Positions 16,013-23,549 of a stretch of 33,999 nucleotides of DNA are shown piece by piece. The stretch covers positions 1-33,999 of the forward strand of contig JAKATE010000003.1 of NCBI GenBank assembly GCA_021828085.1. Direction: 5' to 3'. The DNA comes from Thermoplasmata archaeon. GTDB lineage: Archaea > Thermoplasmatota > Thermoplasmata > Lutacidiplasmatales > UBA184. The notes under the pieces were generated by a model. It was not told the DNA's origin. It did no database searches and saw nothing but the letters and a program-made list of their open reading frames with translations. The first letter of the stretch is position 1. Every line of letters begins with the position of its first letter. A program made the position numbers and the translations under genes.

Positions 16013-17878
16013 GTGCAGCGAGGGTTCCTCGGTCCCCACATGAAGATCCCCACGGGGATCGAGGGCCTGGACCGGATGCTCCACGGGGGGCTCCTGCCGG
16101 GTCGCCCGTACCTGGTGGTGGGCGAGCCCGGGACGGGGAAGACCACCCTCGCGCTGGAGTTCCTCCTGCGCGGGGTGCGGCAGGGCGAGGAGGTGCTCTA
16201 CGTGACCCTCGAGGAGCCCCCCAACGAGATCCGCAGCGACTTCCGGGGGTTCGGCCCGGACCTGGGGAAGATCTGGGTGTTCGACGCCATCCCCGACGTG
16301 ATGCGCTACGAGAAGGCGCCCTTCAAGGACATCGCGGCGGTCCGATCGGCGACGCGGCTCGAGTCCTTCCCGGAAGGGATCCGCAGGACCGGGGAGTTCT
16401 CCAGCATCGAGGTCACCTTCAGCGCGCTCATCCAGACGCTCAAGATGGAGAGCGTCCGACGCCTCTACTCGCGGATGGTGATCGACTCGCTCACCTCGCT
16501 GGAGTACTTCTGCATGAAGGGCTTCGATGAACAGCAGGGCGCCCAGGCCTTCCTGCGCTTCCTGAGCGATCTCGGGATCACCACCCTGCTCACCGTGGAG
16601 ACCCCTCCGCGTTCTCCCCCCAGCGCGGAACGGCTGCTGGCCCGCGGGGAGATCCGTCTCTTCCACTGGAGCGTGGAGGGCCGGGCGGTCCGGGCCCTGG
16701 GCATCGAGAAGTTCCGGGGGAGCGCGCACGATCCCCGCCTGCACCCCTTCCGTCTCTCCGCCCATGGGCTCGACGTGGACACGCAGGTCTCCATCGTCGA
16801 GGGGACCCTGAGGACGGAGAGCGTCCCCGTGGAGGCGGAGGAGGCGGTGACCGCGCCCGCGGAGACCGAGCTGATGATCGAGGCCCGGCGCGCCATCCTC
16901 GCCATCCAGGAGGACGTCGAGCACCTGATCGAGCTCGGGCTCGACGCCGATCCGGTCCGCCAGTTGCTCACCGCGGCCCACGCGTCGATCTCGGGGATGC
17001 ATACCCAGGCCGCCTTCGAGCAGATCCTCGAGGCCCGGCAAGTGGTCAACCATCTCCTCCTCGCGCACGAGGTCTCCCGGGAGTTTTCGGGGCGACCGCT
17101 GCAGCCCACCCTCGAGGCTCCCCCCGCGCTCCGTCGGCTCGGCCCCGCGCTCCCGACCGAGGCCGGGACCACGCCGGAGCCGGTTCCGGTGGAGAGCATC
17201 GCCCCGGTCCGGCCCGTCTCCCCGAGCGAGGGGGCCCAGGCGATGCTTCCCCTGCTGGGGAGGCTGGTGGAGGTGCTGGAGAGCTCGCGAGGGGCCTCGG
17301 TGCGGCAGAACCTTCCTCCGTCGCTGGTCAAACGGGCGGTGGCGGCCGCTGCCGCTCCCGCGGGCGCTTCGGCCGCGCGCCGACCCGGCGCGACGCCGGC
17401 CGGGCCCGGTAGTGGCCGGCCGCTTCCGGCCGGTCCGGCGGCCGGGGCGGGCATCGAGCGTGTCCGCCTCCCAGGCTCCCCGCCGGTCCAGTTCCCGGGC
17501 CGGTCGGGTCCGGGACGCATTCCTCCCAGCGGACCCCTCCCGAGGGGCGCACCCGCCCCGGGAGCCGCGGCCCGAGGCGCCCCCGCGCCCCGCGGTGCCC
17601 GAACGGGGCCCGGGTCTTCTCCGCCGGCCGTTAGCCAGCTTCCGGCCCCGGCAAGCGTCCGGCCCCCTCCGAGTGAGGGGACTCCCCCTGCGCAGACCCC
17701 GGGAGATGCGGCCCCTCCCCCGCTGCCCGCGACCTCCCCCCCGGCGCCCCCGGATCCGGACCCCGCTCCGGCCCGGGCAGGGGGCGAGGAACCGCCCCCG
17801 AGTTCCCCCGTTCAGCCGAACCGGAAACCCGATCCGGACCCCCCCCAACCCGTGGCCCCCGAGGGGGGGACGCCGTGA
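16013..17878 (+). CDS. KaiC/RadA-superfamily ATPase with long disordered tail
   Basis: 621 residues. Residues 11 to about 265 form one KaiC-like ATPase domain: TGIEGLDRMLHGGLLPGRPYL entry, Walker A GEPGTGKT at 37-44, catalytic-type LEE at 66-68 and Walker B RMVIDSL near 154-160. Residues about 290-375 are helical and charged. From about 375 to the end the chain is almost pure Pro, Ala, Gly and Arg, so probably disordered. GTG at 16013 is chosen for its GGGAGGAAAC Shine-Dalgarno; ATG at 16040 is possible. The stop overlaps the next KaiC gene as GTGA. Such proteins are linked to signalling or motility in other archaea, but the target is unknown here. Confidence 0.82.
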   Translation: MQRGFLGPHMKIPTGIEGLDRMLHGGLLPGRPYLVVGEPGTGKTTLALEFLLRGVRQGEEVLYVTLEEPPNEIRSDFRGFGPDLGKIWVFDAIPDVMRYEKAPFKDIAAVRSATRLESFPEGIRRTGEFSSIEVTFSALIQTLKMESVRRLYSRMVIDSLTSLEYFCMKGFDEQQGAQAFLRFLSDLGITTLLTVETPPRSPPSAERLLARGEIRLFHWSVEGRAVRALGIEKFRGSAHDPRLHPFRLSAHGLDVDTQVSIVEGTLRTESVPVEAEEAVTAPAETELMIEARRAILAIQEDVEHLIELGLDADPVRQLLTAAHASISGMHTQAAFEQILEARQVVNHLLLAHEVSREFSGRPLQPTLEAPPALRRLGPALPTEAGTTPEPVPVESIAPVRPVSPSEGAQAMLPLLGRLVEVLESSRGASVRQNLPPSLVKRAVAAAAAPAGASAARRPGATPAGPGSGRPLPAGPAAGAGIERVRLPGSPPVQFPGRSGPGRIPPSGPLPRGAPAPGAAARGAPAPRGARTGPGSSPPAVSQLPAPASVRPPPSEGTPPAQTPGDAAPPPLPATSPPAPPDPDPAPARAGGEEPPPSSPVQPNRKPDPDPPQPVAPEGGTP

Positions 17879-18675
17879 TCGCCCCCGAGCGCGTCACCAC
17901 GGGGGTGCCGGGACTCGACCCCCTCCTCGGCGGGGGCTTCTTCCCCGGGCGCCCGTACCTGGTCACCGGGCCGAACGGCAGCGGCCGCACTCTCTTCGGG
18001 CTGCAGTTCCTGCTGGAGGGCATCCGCAAGGGGGAGCCGGTCCTCTTGGTCGCCGTGGACGAGCCCCCCCACGAGATCCTCGAGAACGTCCGCTCCTTCG
18101 GCTGGGACCTTTCCAAGATCCACACCATGGACGCGACCCCCGGGCAGCTGCAGTACCGCCGGCTCGGAGACCTCCAGGAGATCAAGAGCCTCCACGAGGT
18201 CCGGTCGATGCAGGAGATGGGGGAGTCCGCGCGCCGCTCCAGTCCGGCCACCGACGAGATTTCCATCCAGTCGATCTACCTCAAGCTGCGTCGCCAGATG
18301 GAGGTCCTGCCCGCCCGTCGGGTGGTCATCGACTCGATGACCTCGATCCGCCACTTCGCCCTCCGGGCGAGTTCGGACAAGCAGGCCGAGCGGACGGAGA
18401 TCCAATCGCTGCTGCGCTTCCTGAGCGAGCGCGAGGCGACGGTCCTGGTCACCTCCCGTCCCCCGGAGGATCGGGAGCTCACCCCCGAGCAGGTGCTCGC
18501 CCGGGGGGAGATCGCGCTGAGCCGCGAGTGGCACGGGCACGGAACCCGCCGGAGCCTTCGGATCCGGCGGTTCCGAGGCTCCGCCCACGACGGGGACGAG
18601 CACCCGCTCGAGATCCGGAAGGAGGGTCTCGTGGTGCTCGACGGACCGCTCGGGGCCGAACCTACGCCGGCGTGA
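17875..18675 (+). CDS. KaiC-like ATPase with altered Walker A motif
   Basis: 266 residues, a single KaiC-like domain: TGVPGLDPLLGGGFFPGRPYL, then GPNGSGRT at 32-39 where the usual Walker A Lys is Arg38. The VDEPPHEIL segment keeps a Glu after strand two, and Walker B is RVVIDSMTSI. The ending LRIRRFRGSAHDGDEHPLEI parallels the FRGSAHDPRLHPF segment of the preceding protein, so the two are probably paralogues. It starts at GTG within GTGA of the upstream gene, so the products are likely made together and may form a mixed ring in which this subunit binds but poorly hydrolyses ATP (inference). The last 14 bases overlap the convergent GT4 gene. Confidence 0.8.
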   Translation: MIAPERVTTGVPGLDPLLGGGFFPGRPYLVTGPNGSGRTLFGLQFLLEGIRKGEPVLLVAVDEPPHEILENVRSFGWDLSKIHTMDATPGQLQYRRLGDLQEIKSLHEVRSMQEMGESARRSSPATDEISIQSIYLKLRRQMEVLPARRVVIDSMTSIRHFALRASSDKQAERTEIQSLLRFLSEREATVLVTSRPPEDRELTPEQVLARGEIALSREWHGHGTRRSLRIRRFRGSAHDGDEHPLEIRKEGLVVLDGPLGAEPTPA

Positions 18676-19705
18676 GCTCCCGGTAGACCGCGAGGGTCTG
18701 CCGGCCCACCACGCCCCAGTCGTAGCGTGCGACGGCCTTGGTCCTCGCGGTCTCCGCCAGGCTCCTTCGGTAGCTCGCGTCGGAGAGCAGGGCGGTGAGC
18801 TGCTCCCTCCAGCGCAGGACCTTCTCAGGCTCCGGGAGGGCCGCAGGGACAAGGAACCCGTCCTCACCGCTCTCCACCTCGGAGGAGAGCACGTCCGTGC
18901 CGACCACGGGGAGCGCGCTCGAAAGGGCCTCCAGGACGCTGATGCTCTGCAGCTCCGAAGGGCTCGGATGGAGGAGAACGTCGCTGGTGGCGTAGTGGCG
19001 CGCCAGGGTGGCCTCGTCCACGGCCCCGGTGAGGGTGAGGCGGCCGGCCAGACCCGGGACCGAACGGAGCTGACGGGCGTACCCTTCATCCTGGATCGGA
19101 CCGACGAGCGTGAGACGTGAGCCGGGGAGCCCTTTCATCACCTCCACCGCGAGGGCCCAGTCCTTCCGGGGGTGGATGGCCCCTACCCCGAGCACGCGTT
19201 TCCCCTCCCGGGAGGCCCAGTCGGGGGCGAACCGGGCAGTGTCGATGCCGTTCGGAACGATCCTGATCCGGGAGGGGTCTGGCGCAGGCCGGAACGAGGC
19301 CATGCGCGCAGCGACCGCCGCGCTCAGGGCGAAGGTCCGCTGGGCGTGGGCGCAGGCCCTCCGCTCCAGGCGGAAGCCCAAGCGCTCCCGCCAGCCCTCC
19401 GCCCCGTTCCAGTGACGGGAGTGCGAGGTGTACACGTACGGCCGACGGCTCCCCGCGAGCCGGGCCCCCACGACCGGGGTGAAGGCGTGGACGATGTCCG
19501 GCTCGAGCTCGACGATCCGTCGGGGAACGCTCCACGCGAAGGGATACTCCTTCCAGGTCCGGCCCCCCCCGTCCTGGTTGACGAGGGTGACCTCCACGCC
19601 GAGGGAGCCTAGACTGCGGGCAAGCCCATCGATCGCCTTCTCCACCGCCCCCCAATCCGGCGGGGGGATGGGGAGGACCCCGGAGCCCACCAGGACGACG
19701 TGCAC
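18662..19705 (-). CDS. Family 4 (GT-B) glycosyltransferase
   Basis: 347 residues with two Rossmann-like domains. The N-terminal side starts MHVVLVGSGVLPIPPP with DWGAVEKAIDGLARSL. The C-terminal side has RIRIVPNGIDTARFAP, GVGAIHPRKDWALAVEVM and the retaining E(x7)E-like region PSELQSISVLEALSSALPVVGTD. It likely transfers a sugar from a nucleotide sugar to a lipid or glycan at the cytoplasmic face; no membrane segment. The ATG at 19703-19705 is divergent from the next gene with a 65-nt gap. The 3' end overlaps the KaiC-like gene by 14 bases. Confidence 0.88.
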   Translation of the reverse strand: MHVVLVGSGVLPIPPPDWGAVEKAIDGLARSLGSLGVEVTLVNQDGGGRTWKEYPFAWSVPRRIVELEPDIVHAFTPVVGARLAGSRRPYVYTSHSRHWNGAEGWRERLGFRLERRACAHAQRTFALSAAVAARMASFRPAPDPSRIRIVPNGIDTARFAPDWASREGKRVLGVGAIHPRKDWALAVEVMKGLPGSRLTLVGPIQDEGYARQLRSVPGLAGRLTLTGAVDEATLARHYATSDVLLHPSPSELQSISVLEALSSALPVVGTDVLSSEVESGEDGFLVPAALPEPEKVLRWREQLTALLSDASYRRSLAETARTKAVARYDWGVVGRQTLAVYRELTPA

Positions 19706-19770
19706 GCAGTACCATTTCCCTCCGGAGGTAATACCCTTGGTCGGCCGGGGGCACCCTGGCCCTTCGTCCC

Positions 19771-20121
19771 ATGGAGACCCCTCCCGAGGCGTTCGATCTG
19801 GCCGACGCGAAGCAGACCCTCGCGTACCTGCGCCGGCTCCACGGGGCCGACGTGGACCGGGTGCTGGAGTGGATCCGCGAGGGGAGCGCCCCGGGACCCG
19901 GGGCCCCCGACACCCCGGTCCGATGGATGCCGGCGGGGGAGCTCATCTCCCGCACCTGGCGGTTCACCCGGATCCCCCACGTCAACGGGGTGCTTCGGCC
20001 GTTGGTGGACGCCCACGTGCTCCTCTGGCAGGACGAGGGGGTGCGCTTCGACCCCCGGTGCTTCCCGCACGCCGCGCCTCTGGGGCTGTTCGCGCCGCCG
20101 GCGAACCCGAAGGAGGGGTAG
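19771..20121 (+). CDS. Small protein of unknown function
   Basis: I do not recognise it. The 116 residues begin METPPEAFDLADAKQTLAYLRRLHG with a helical N-terminus, then a linker rich in Gly/Pro and a compact C-terminal half containing WRFTRIPHVNGVLRPLVDAHVLLW and FDPRCFPHAAPLGLF, split here. One Cys and several His are present but form no clear metal motif. A TAATACCC at about 19729-19736 could be its promoter. It stands between a divergent glycosyltransferase and a convergent membrane protein (11-nt gap at the 3' end). Codon use is like its neighbours, so I treat it as real. Confidence 0.55.
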   Translation: METPPEAFDLADAKQTLAYLRRLHGADVDRVLEWIREGSAPGPGAPDTPVRWMPAGELISRTWRFTRIPHVNGVLRPLVDAHVLLWQDEGVRFDPRCFPHAAPLGLFAPPANPKEG

Positions 20122-20132
20122 CGTCGCCCGGA

Positions 20133-20915
20133 CTAGGCCCGGTGGCCCACGATGGTCTTCCCGCGGTTGACCCGGCCGCTCAGGGTCCCGGTGACCAGGA
20201 GCGCCGTGGCGGAGATGACCAGGAGGATCAACTCTTCATCGAAGCGGTCCCCCAGGCTCAGGTTCAGGGCGAGCCCGCCGAGCGCTCCGACGAGGACGAC
20301 CCCGCAGAAGGCGTCGAGGAGGTGCACGAGCGTCGACCCGTTCGGGAGGAGGGAGTAGAGGACGAGCCCGACGAAGGAGGCGACGCTGACCAGCACGAGG
20401 AGCTCCCCCGTCAGGGAGCGGTAGCTGATGCCGAGGACGGGGACGCTCAGGACGGAGAAGGCGAGCGAGAGCCAAAGGGCCGTCGCGAGCGTCCTCACGT
20501 TGGAGAGGGTGCGGACCGACTCCGGAGAGTAGAGGACGGTCTTCCCAAGCCGTCGGGGGAGGAAGTGGGCGACGAGGAGCCCGCCCAGCGAGAACAACCA
20601 GAGCCCTTCGTCGAGGCGGTCCTCGGGGCTCTCGAGGGCGCTCGCCGCGAGCTTTCCCAGGAAGGCGATCCCCACCAGGACGAGCGAGTAACGGCTGATC
20701 CGCTTGAGGTCGACCGAGCGAAGGGCGAGGACAAGGAGGGCGATCCCGAGGGCGAGGAGGAGGACATCGTCGAAGAGCGAGGGGAGGACGTCGAGCTCAT
20801 CGTAGCTCTCGAGGAGACCGGCGACCACGAAGACGACGGCGACCAGGAGGTAGGCCTGGTAGCGGGAGTAGGCGTACGCCACCTTGTTGCTCACGTCGTT
20901 GAGACCTTCCATCAT
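20133..20915 (-). CDS. Polytopic membrane protein, unknown function
   Basis: 260 residues with about eight hydrophobic segments, for example YLLVAVVFVVAGLLE near 22, VLLLALGIALLVLAL near 52, LVLVGIAFLGKLAAS, ATALWLSLAFSVLSV and ELILLVISATALLVTGTLSG near the end. Acidic and basic loops are short, and no transporter or enzyme motif is visible. The ORF is open further upstream into tRNA-Gln, so I start it at ATG 20913-20915 (MMEGLNDVSNKV), where codon quality begins. A TATA-like GCTATCTA lies about 35-40 nt upstream. Function unknown. Confidence 0.65.
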   Translation of the reverse strand: MMEGLNDVSNKVAYAYSRYQAYLLVAVVFVVAGLLESYDELDVLPSLFDDVLLLALGIALLVLALRSVDLKRISRYSLVLVGIAFLGKLAASALESPEDRLDEGLWLFSLGGLLVAHFLPRRLGKTVLYSPESVRTLSNVRTLATALWLSLAFSVLSVPVLGISYRSLTGELLVLVSVASFVGLVLYSLLPNGSTLVHLLDAFCGVVLVGALGGLALNLSLGDRFDEELILLVISATALLVTGTLSGRVNRGKTIVGHRA

Positions 20916-20994
20916 GGGAGGGGGAACCCGTGCGACGGGGAGGCAGTAGATAGCTTTCCCGTTGGAGAGGAGGGGAAGGGGGCCAGAGACCCAG

Positions 20995-21002
20995 AATATA
21001 AG
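20995..21002 (+). promoter_or_regulatory. TATA box of tRNA-Gln
   Basis: AATATAAG, 24-31 nt upstream of the mature tRNA 5' end, so transcription should start at or just before the tRNA. Confidence 0.6.
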
Positions 21003-21025
21003 CGGACCGCGCTCCGGGGGGACAT

Positions 21026-21098
21026 AGCCCCGTGGTGTAGCGGACAAGCATACGGGCCTTTGGAGCCTGGGACAGCGGTTCGAATCCGCTCGGGGCTA
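21026..21098 (+). tRNA. trnQ-TTG: tRNA-Gln (anticodon TTG)
   Basis: Acceptor stem AGCCCCG/CGGGGCT with discriminator A, anticodon stem CGGGC/GCCTG with loop CTTTGGA (anticodon TTG), and T arm GCGG with TTCGAATCCGC. 73 nt, no intron, no encoded CCA. It marks the left border of the accessory stretch, but I find no duplicated tRNA 3' end further right. Confidence 0.95.
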
Positions 21099-21221
21099 AT
21101 GGTTCGCTCGGCGAACTGGAGTCGCTCGATCGCCTCGTTCCCATGGCCCTCCGAGGAGCCAGGGGAGGGCCACGAGTCGGGCGGCGATGAGTTTGCCTCG
21201 AAGACGGGATGCAGGACCGTC

Positions 21222-21306
21222 CCCTTCCCCTAAGTGACGAGCCGTTCTTCCTCCTTTTGAAGAACCTGCATTTTATCTCAGTAATACTCCCCGCTTAGGG
21301 GAAGGG
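21222..21306. repeat. 13-bp inverted repeat flanking the promoter of the AbiE-like operon
   Basis: Left arm CCCTTCCCCTAAG at 21222-21234 and right arm CTTAGGGGAAGGG at 21294-21306 are perfect reverse complements. The right arm abuts the TATA box at 21307-21312 and also contains half of a shorter palindrome, TCCCC-GCTTA-GGGGA at 21288-21302. The placement fits an operator for the winged-helix protein encoded next. Confidence 0.7.
21245..21264 (+). terminator. Possible terminator or small hairpin
   Basis: TTCTTC and GAAGAA are inverted repeats around a pyrimidine-rich CTCCTTTT. A T-rich stretch in such GC-rich DNA after tRNA-Gln could end its transcript. Weak call. Confidence 0.25.
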
Positions 21307-21312
21307 TTAAAT
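21307..21312 (+). promoter_or_regulatory. TATA box of the AbiE-like operon
   Basis: TTAAAT, about 27 nt before the GTG at 21336, predicting a leaderless transcript. The BRE position is filled by the right arm of the 13-bp inverted repeat, so a bound repressor would block TFB/TBP. Confidence 0.55.
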
Positions 21313-21335
21313 CGACCCGTTCTCCTCATCCCGAC

Positions 21336-21791
21336 GTGGAGATCGATCCCGCTCTCTCGGGTCTCGTCGGAAGCGAGACTCGCCTCCGCGTCCTGGCGGT
21401 CCTGGCGAACGCTCAGCGTCCGCTGACCGGCTACCGGGTGGCGAAGACCGGCGCGGTCTCCATTTCCAAAGCCTACCCGGAACTGGAGCGGCTCGCAGCA
21501 TCGAAACTCGTCCTCCGCTGCGGGAGGGGATGGGCGATCCACGATGAGGACGTGGCAGCCCTCCTCCGGAAGCGGGTCCGCATCGTCGATGGCGGGGATT
21601 GGTTCCGCGACAAGCCGAAGCGGGATGCCGAGGACCGCCGCTTCCTCTCTCGCTTGAAGAGTCTCCCGGCTCCCGATTGGAGTCAGATCGACCCCGACGC
21701 CATCCGATTCGACGTCGCCCGACGGAAGGAGAAGGACGAACTGCTCCTCCGCCACGGCATGAAGCCTAGCGTGACCCATGGACGAACGTGA
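21336..21791 (+). CDS. Winged-helix AbiEi-like antitoxin/regulator
   Basis: 151 residues. The N-terminal half has a winged-helix pattern: ETRLRVLAVLANAQRPLTGYRVAK, then VSISKAYPELERLAASKLV with a basic hairpin, RCGRGWAIHD. The C-terminal half is charged with no known motif. Followed by an overlapping nucleotidyltransferase gene (14 nt), it has the layout of AbiE-type two-gene modules, in which the winged-helix protein represses its own promoter and opposes the toxin. GTG at 21336 fits the TATA spacing. GC content and Arg codon use (more CGA and CGT) differ from neighbouring housekeeping genes, suggesting transfer. The AbiE assignment is by architecture, not by close similarity. Confidence 0.65.
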   Translation: MEIDPALSGLVGSETRLRVLAVLANAQRPLTGYRVAKTGAVSISKAYPELERLAASKLVLRCGRGWAIHDEDVAALLRKRVRIVDGGDWFRDKPKRDAEDRRFLSRLKSLPAPDWSQIDPDAIRFDVARRKEKDELLLRHGMKPSVTHGRT

Positions 21792-22326
21792 GTTCGACTC
21801 CCTCCTCCGCAAAGCGAAGACTCCGGACCGGCGAGTCGCATGGTTCGGTGCGCTCCTAGCGAAGGAGTCCGAAGTCCCGGTCGTCATCGTCGGTGGCTCC
21901 GCGATCCAGGTGTACACCGAGGGAGCGTATGTCTCCCACGACATCGATATCGTGGGTGACCGGTCGAAGCTCGCCGCGGTCCTCCGTCGGTGGGGCTTCC
22001 ATCGAGAGAAGGGTCGGTCGAGTCGAATCTACTGGGTCAAGGAACCGCTCGGGCTCGTGGACCTGGTCGGTGTCCGCATGAAGTCGGGCCTCTCCCCCCA
22101 GACGGTCCAGACCCCGTACGGGAGCGTCAATCTCGGGCCACCGGAGGACCTCATCACCCGCCGCCTCATGCGAGCCGGGGCCGAACAATCGACCGACCTG
22201 TTCCAAGAAGCCGTGCTGATCGCCCATCGATACAGGGACGTCCTCGACTGGGGGTACATCCGGGCGGACGCGCAGTACGAACGCGTCCTGCCGCTCTACG
22301 AGCAGTTGCGGAAGTTGGTCGCTTGA
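21778..22326 (+). CDS. AbiEii-like nucleotidyltransferase (putative toxin)
   Basis: 182 residues of the polymerase-beta nucleotidyltransferase type: VVIVGGSAIQVYTEGAYVSHDIDIV at about residues 35-59 (split by the family's loop) gives GGSA followed by DxD, the metal-binding pair. A third acidic site may be the Asp of GLVDLVGV. The C-terminal half has PPEDLITRRLMRAGAEQSTDLF, similar to the helical part of AbiEii/DUF6036-type proteins. It starts at ATG 21778 inside the antitoxin gene. In AbiE systems the toxin acts through nucleotide transfer and gives phage-induced growth arrest. No phage genes are seen nearby. Confidence 0.7.
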   Translation: MDEREFDSLLRKAKTPDRRVAWFGALLAKESEVPVVIVGGSAIQVYTEGAYVSHDIDIVGDRSKLAAVLRRWGFHREKGRSSRIYWVKEPLGLVDLVGVRMKSGLSPQTVQTPYGSVNLGPPEDLITRRLMRAGAEQSTDLFQEAVLIAHRYRDVLDWGYIRADAQYERVLPLYEQLRKLVA

Positions 22327-22830
22327 CGCATCGAGCCCATCGAAGACGCGTCGGCCCCGTGACACACCAGCGGGAGCGAGCCGGACCGCCCTTAGGATGC
22401 CTCGAGCCCCCTCGTTCCGGGACTAGGGGAGGGACCTTCGGCTGGAAAGTTGTCTCCACCCGTCTCCCCATCCCGAGGTCCTGGCCCTGGGGGCGGATGT
22501 GAACCAGGGTGCTAACTCGTTCGAAGGGGGGGGGACCGGCAGGAACTGTCGGCGAGCGATCGCGTTCCCACAGAGGCCCTCGTCGACCGTCAGCGTCGGT
22601 AGACTCTGGTCGCACGGGACCGAGATCCCCTCGGATCCCGGGACTCCGTCGAGCAAAGCGCCGGTCCACCCCCCGGACCCGACAGGGTCACGCTACCGCT
22701 CCGCGATCTCCGAGGAGAACGAACGAGAGGAATCCGGTTCCCTCGGTCGTAGGGCGCCTCGGAGACCACCCGTGGCCCCAGAGCCGGACCCCGCGAGCGC
22801 TCATGATCGACGCCGACGTCCCTCCGTCGC
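22327..22830. other. Gene-poor stretch
   Basis: About 500 bases after the nucleotidyltransferase gene without a convincing gene on either strand. Several open frames exist, but their translations are Arg/Pro/Ser/Gly-rich and low in hydrophobic residues, as expected for GC-rich noncoding frames. No tRNA, CRISPR or insertion sequence is seen. It could be the decayed remainder of an accessory insertion. Confidence 0.5.
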
Positions 22831-23007
22831 ATGCGCCCTCGTCTCGTCTTCTTTGACTGGGGAGGGACCCTCGTCCACCTGATCGGGGACCCGGTTTCCC
22901 GGGGGGAGATCCGCTCCACGTTCTCGCTCCCGATCGAGGAGCATCTCTCGGGCGCCTCCCTCGGGAAGGCAGACCGAGCTGCGTTTCAAGTGACGTCTTT
23001 CCGATGA
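22831..23007 (+). pseudogene. HAD-superfamily hydrolase N-terminal fragment
   Basis: A 58-codon frame, ATG to TGA, starts [20 protein letters not shown], which matches HAD motif I (hhhhDxDGTL) except that the second Asp is Gly11. After about 20 residues the match ends and the frame stops; no motif II, III or IV follows before the DUF1801 gene. I read it as a truncated gene remnant. A chance match cannot be excluded, but hydrophobic strand, Asp and Gly-Thr-Leu occur together in the right order. Confidence 0.45.
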
Positions 23008-23090
23008 TCCAAGACGCACGTCCGGGGCTGGACCCCACGGGGTTCAACGAAGCGCTCGGGGATCGAGCCCCCGCGCGCAAGGACAACGGC

Positions 23091-23096
23091 TTAAGG
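23091..23096 (+). promoter_or_regulatory. TATA box of the DUF1801 gene
   Basis: TTAAGG, about 25 nt before the ATG at 23118, fits a leaderless transcript and supports that start over the longer open frame beginning at 23004. Confidence 0.45.
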
Positions 23097-23117
23097 ACGG
23101 GCCCCCTCCATCTCGGC

Positions 23118-23549
23118 ATGCCCGCCAAGAAGGCTGCGACCCGGTTCAGTGAGGAGGAGCGGGCAGCGCTGAAAGATGTGAGCCAGGAGCGGAAGGTGGC
23201 GTGGGGGAGGGACCGGGCGACGGACGAGCGCGCGGTGCTCGCCAAGATCGCCACTCTCCCGGAGCCCGATCGCTCCCTGGCGCTGCGGCTGCACTCGCTC
23301 ATCACGGCGGCCGCCCCAGAGCTTTCTCCGAGGCTCTGGTACGGGATGCCGGCGTACAGCAGGGAGGGGAACGTCCTGTGCTTCTTCCAGCCTGCCAGCA
23401 AGTTCAAGGCAAGGTACGCGACGCTGGGCTTCAACGATGCCGCCCGGCTCGACGAGGGAAGGGTCTGGCCCACTTCCTTCGCCGTAAAGGAGCTCACTCC
23501 CTCCGAGGAGGCCCGGATCTCGGCGCTCGTGAAGAAGGCCGTAAACTGA
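23118..23549 (+). CDS. DUF1801 (YdhG-like) domain protein
   Basis: 143 residues. The basic N-terminus ([20 protein letters not shown]) is followed by a DUF1801 domain: [16 protein letters not shown], then [39 protein letters not shown] and a closing [21 protein letters not shown], split here. Family members include the Bacillus iron chaperone Fra; most are uncharacterised. The reading frame is open to 23004, but that part overlaps the HAD fragment and reads poorly. The family is patchy in archaea and more common in bacteria, so transfer is possible. Confidence 0.78.
   Translation: MPAKKAATRFSEEERAALKDVSQERKVAWGRDRATDERAVLAKIATLPEPDRSLALRLHSLITAAAPELSPRLWYGMPAYSREGNVLCFFQPASKFKARYATLGFNDAARLDEGRVWPTSFAVKELTPSEEARISALVKKAVN

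Noticed and set aside
15911-17848. A 645-codon minus-strand frame opposite the first KaiC-like gene
   Set aside because: Low-complexity translation and no start context; the plus strand carries clear Walker A and B motifs.
21026-21336. tRNA-Gln as an integration site with attL/attR
   Set aside because: I looked for a second copy of the tRNA 3' end (GGTTCGAATCC) through about 23.6 kb and found none, and no integrase gene is present.
22421-22440. A partial second copy of the HAD motif region (GGGGAGGGACC) near 22425
   Set aside because: Only about 15 bases match the segment at 22857 with an extra base; too short in GC-rich DNA to call a duplication.
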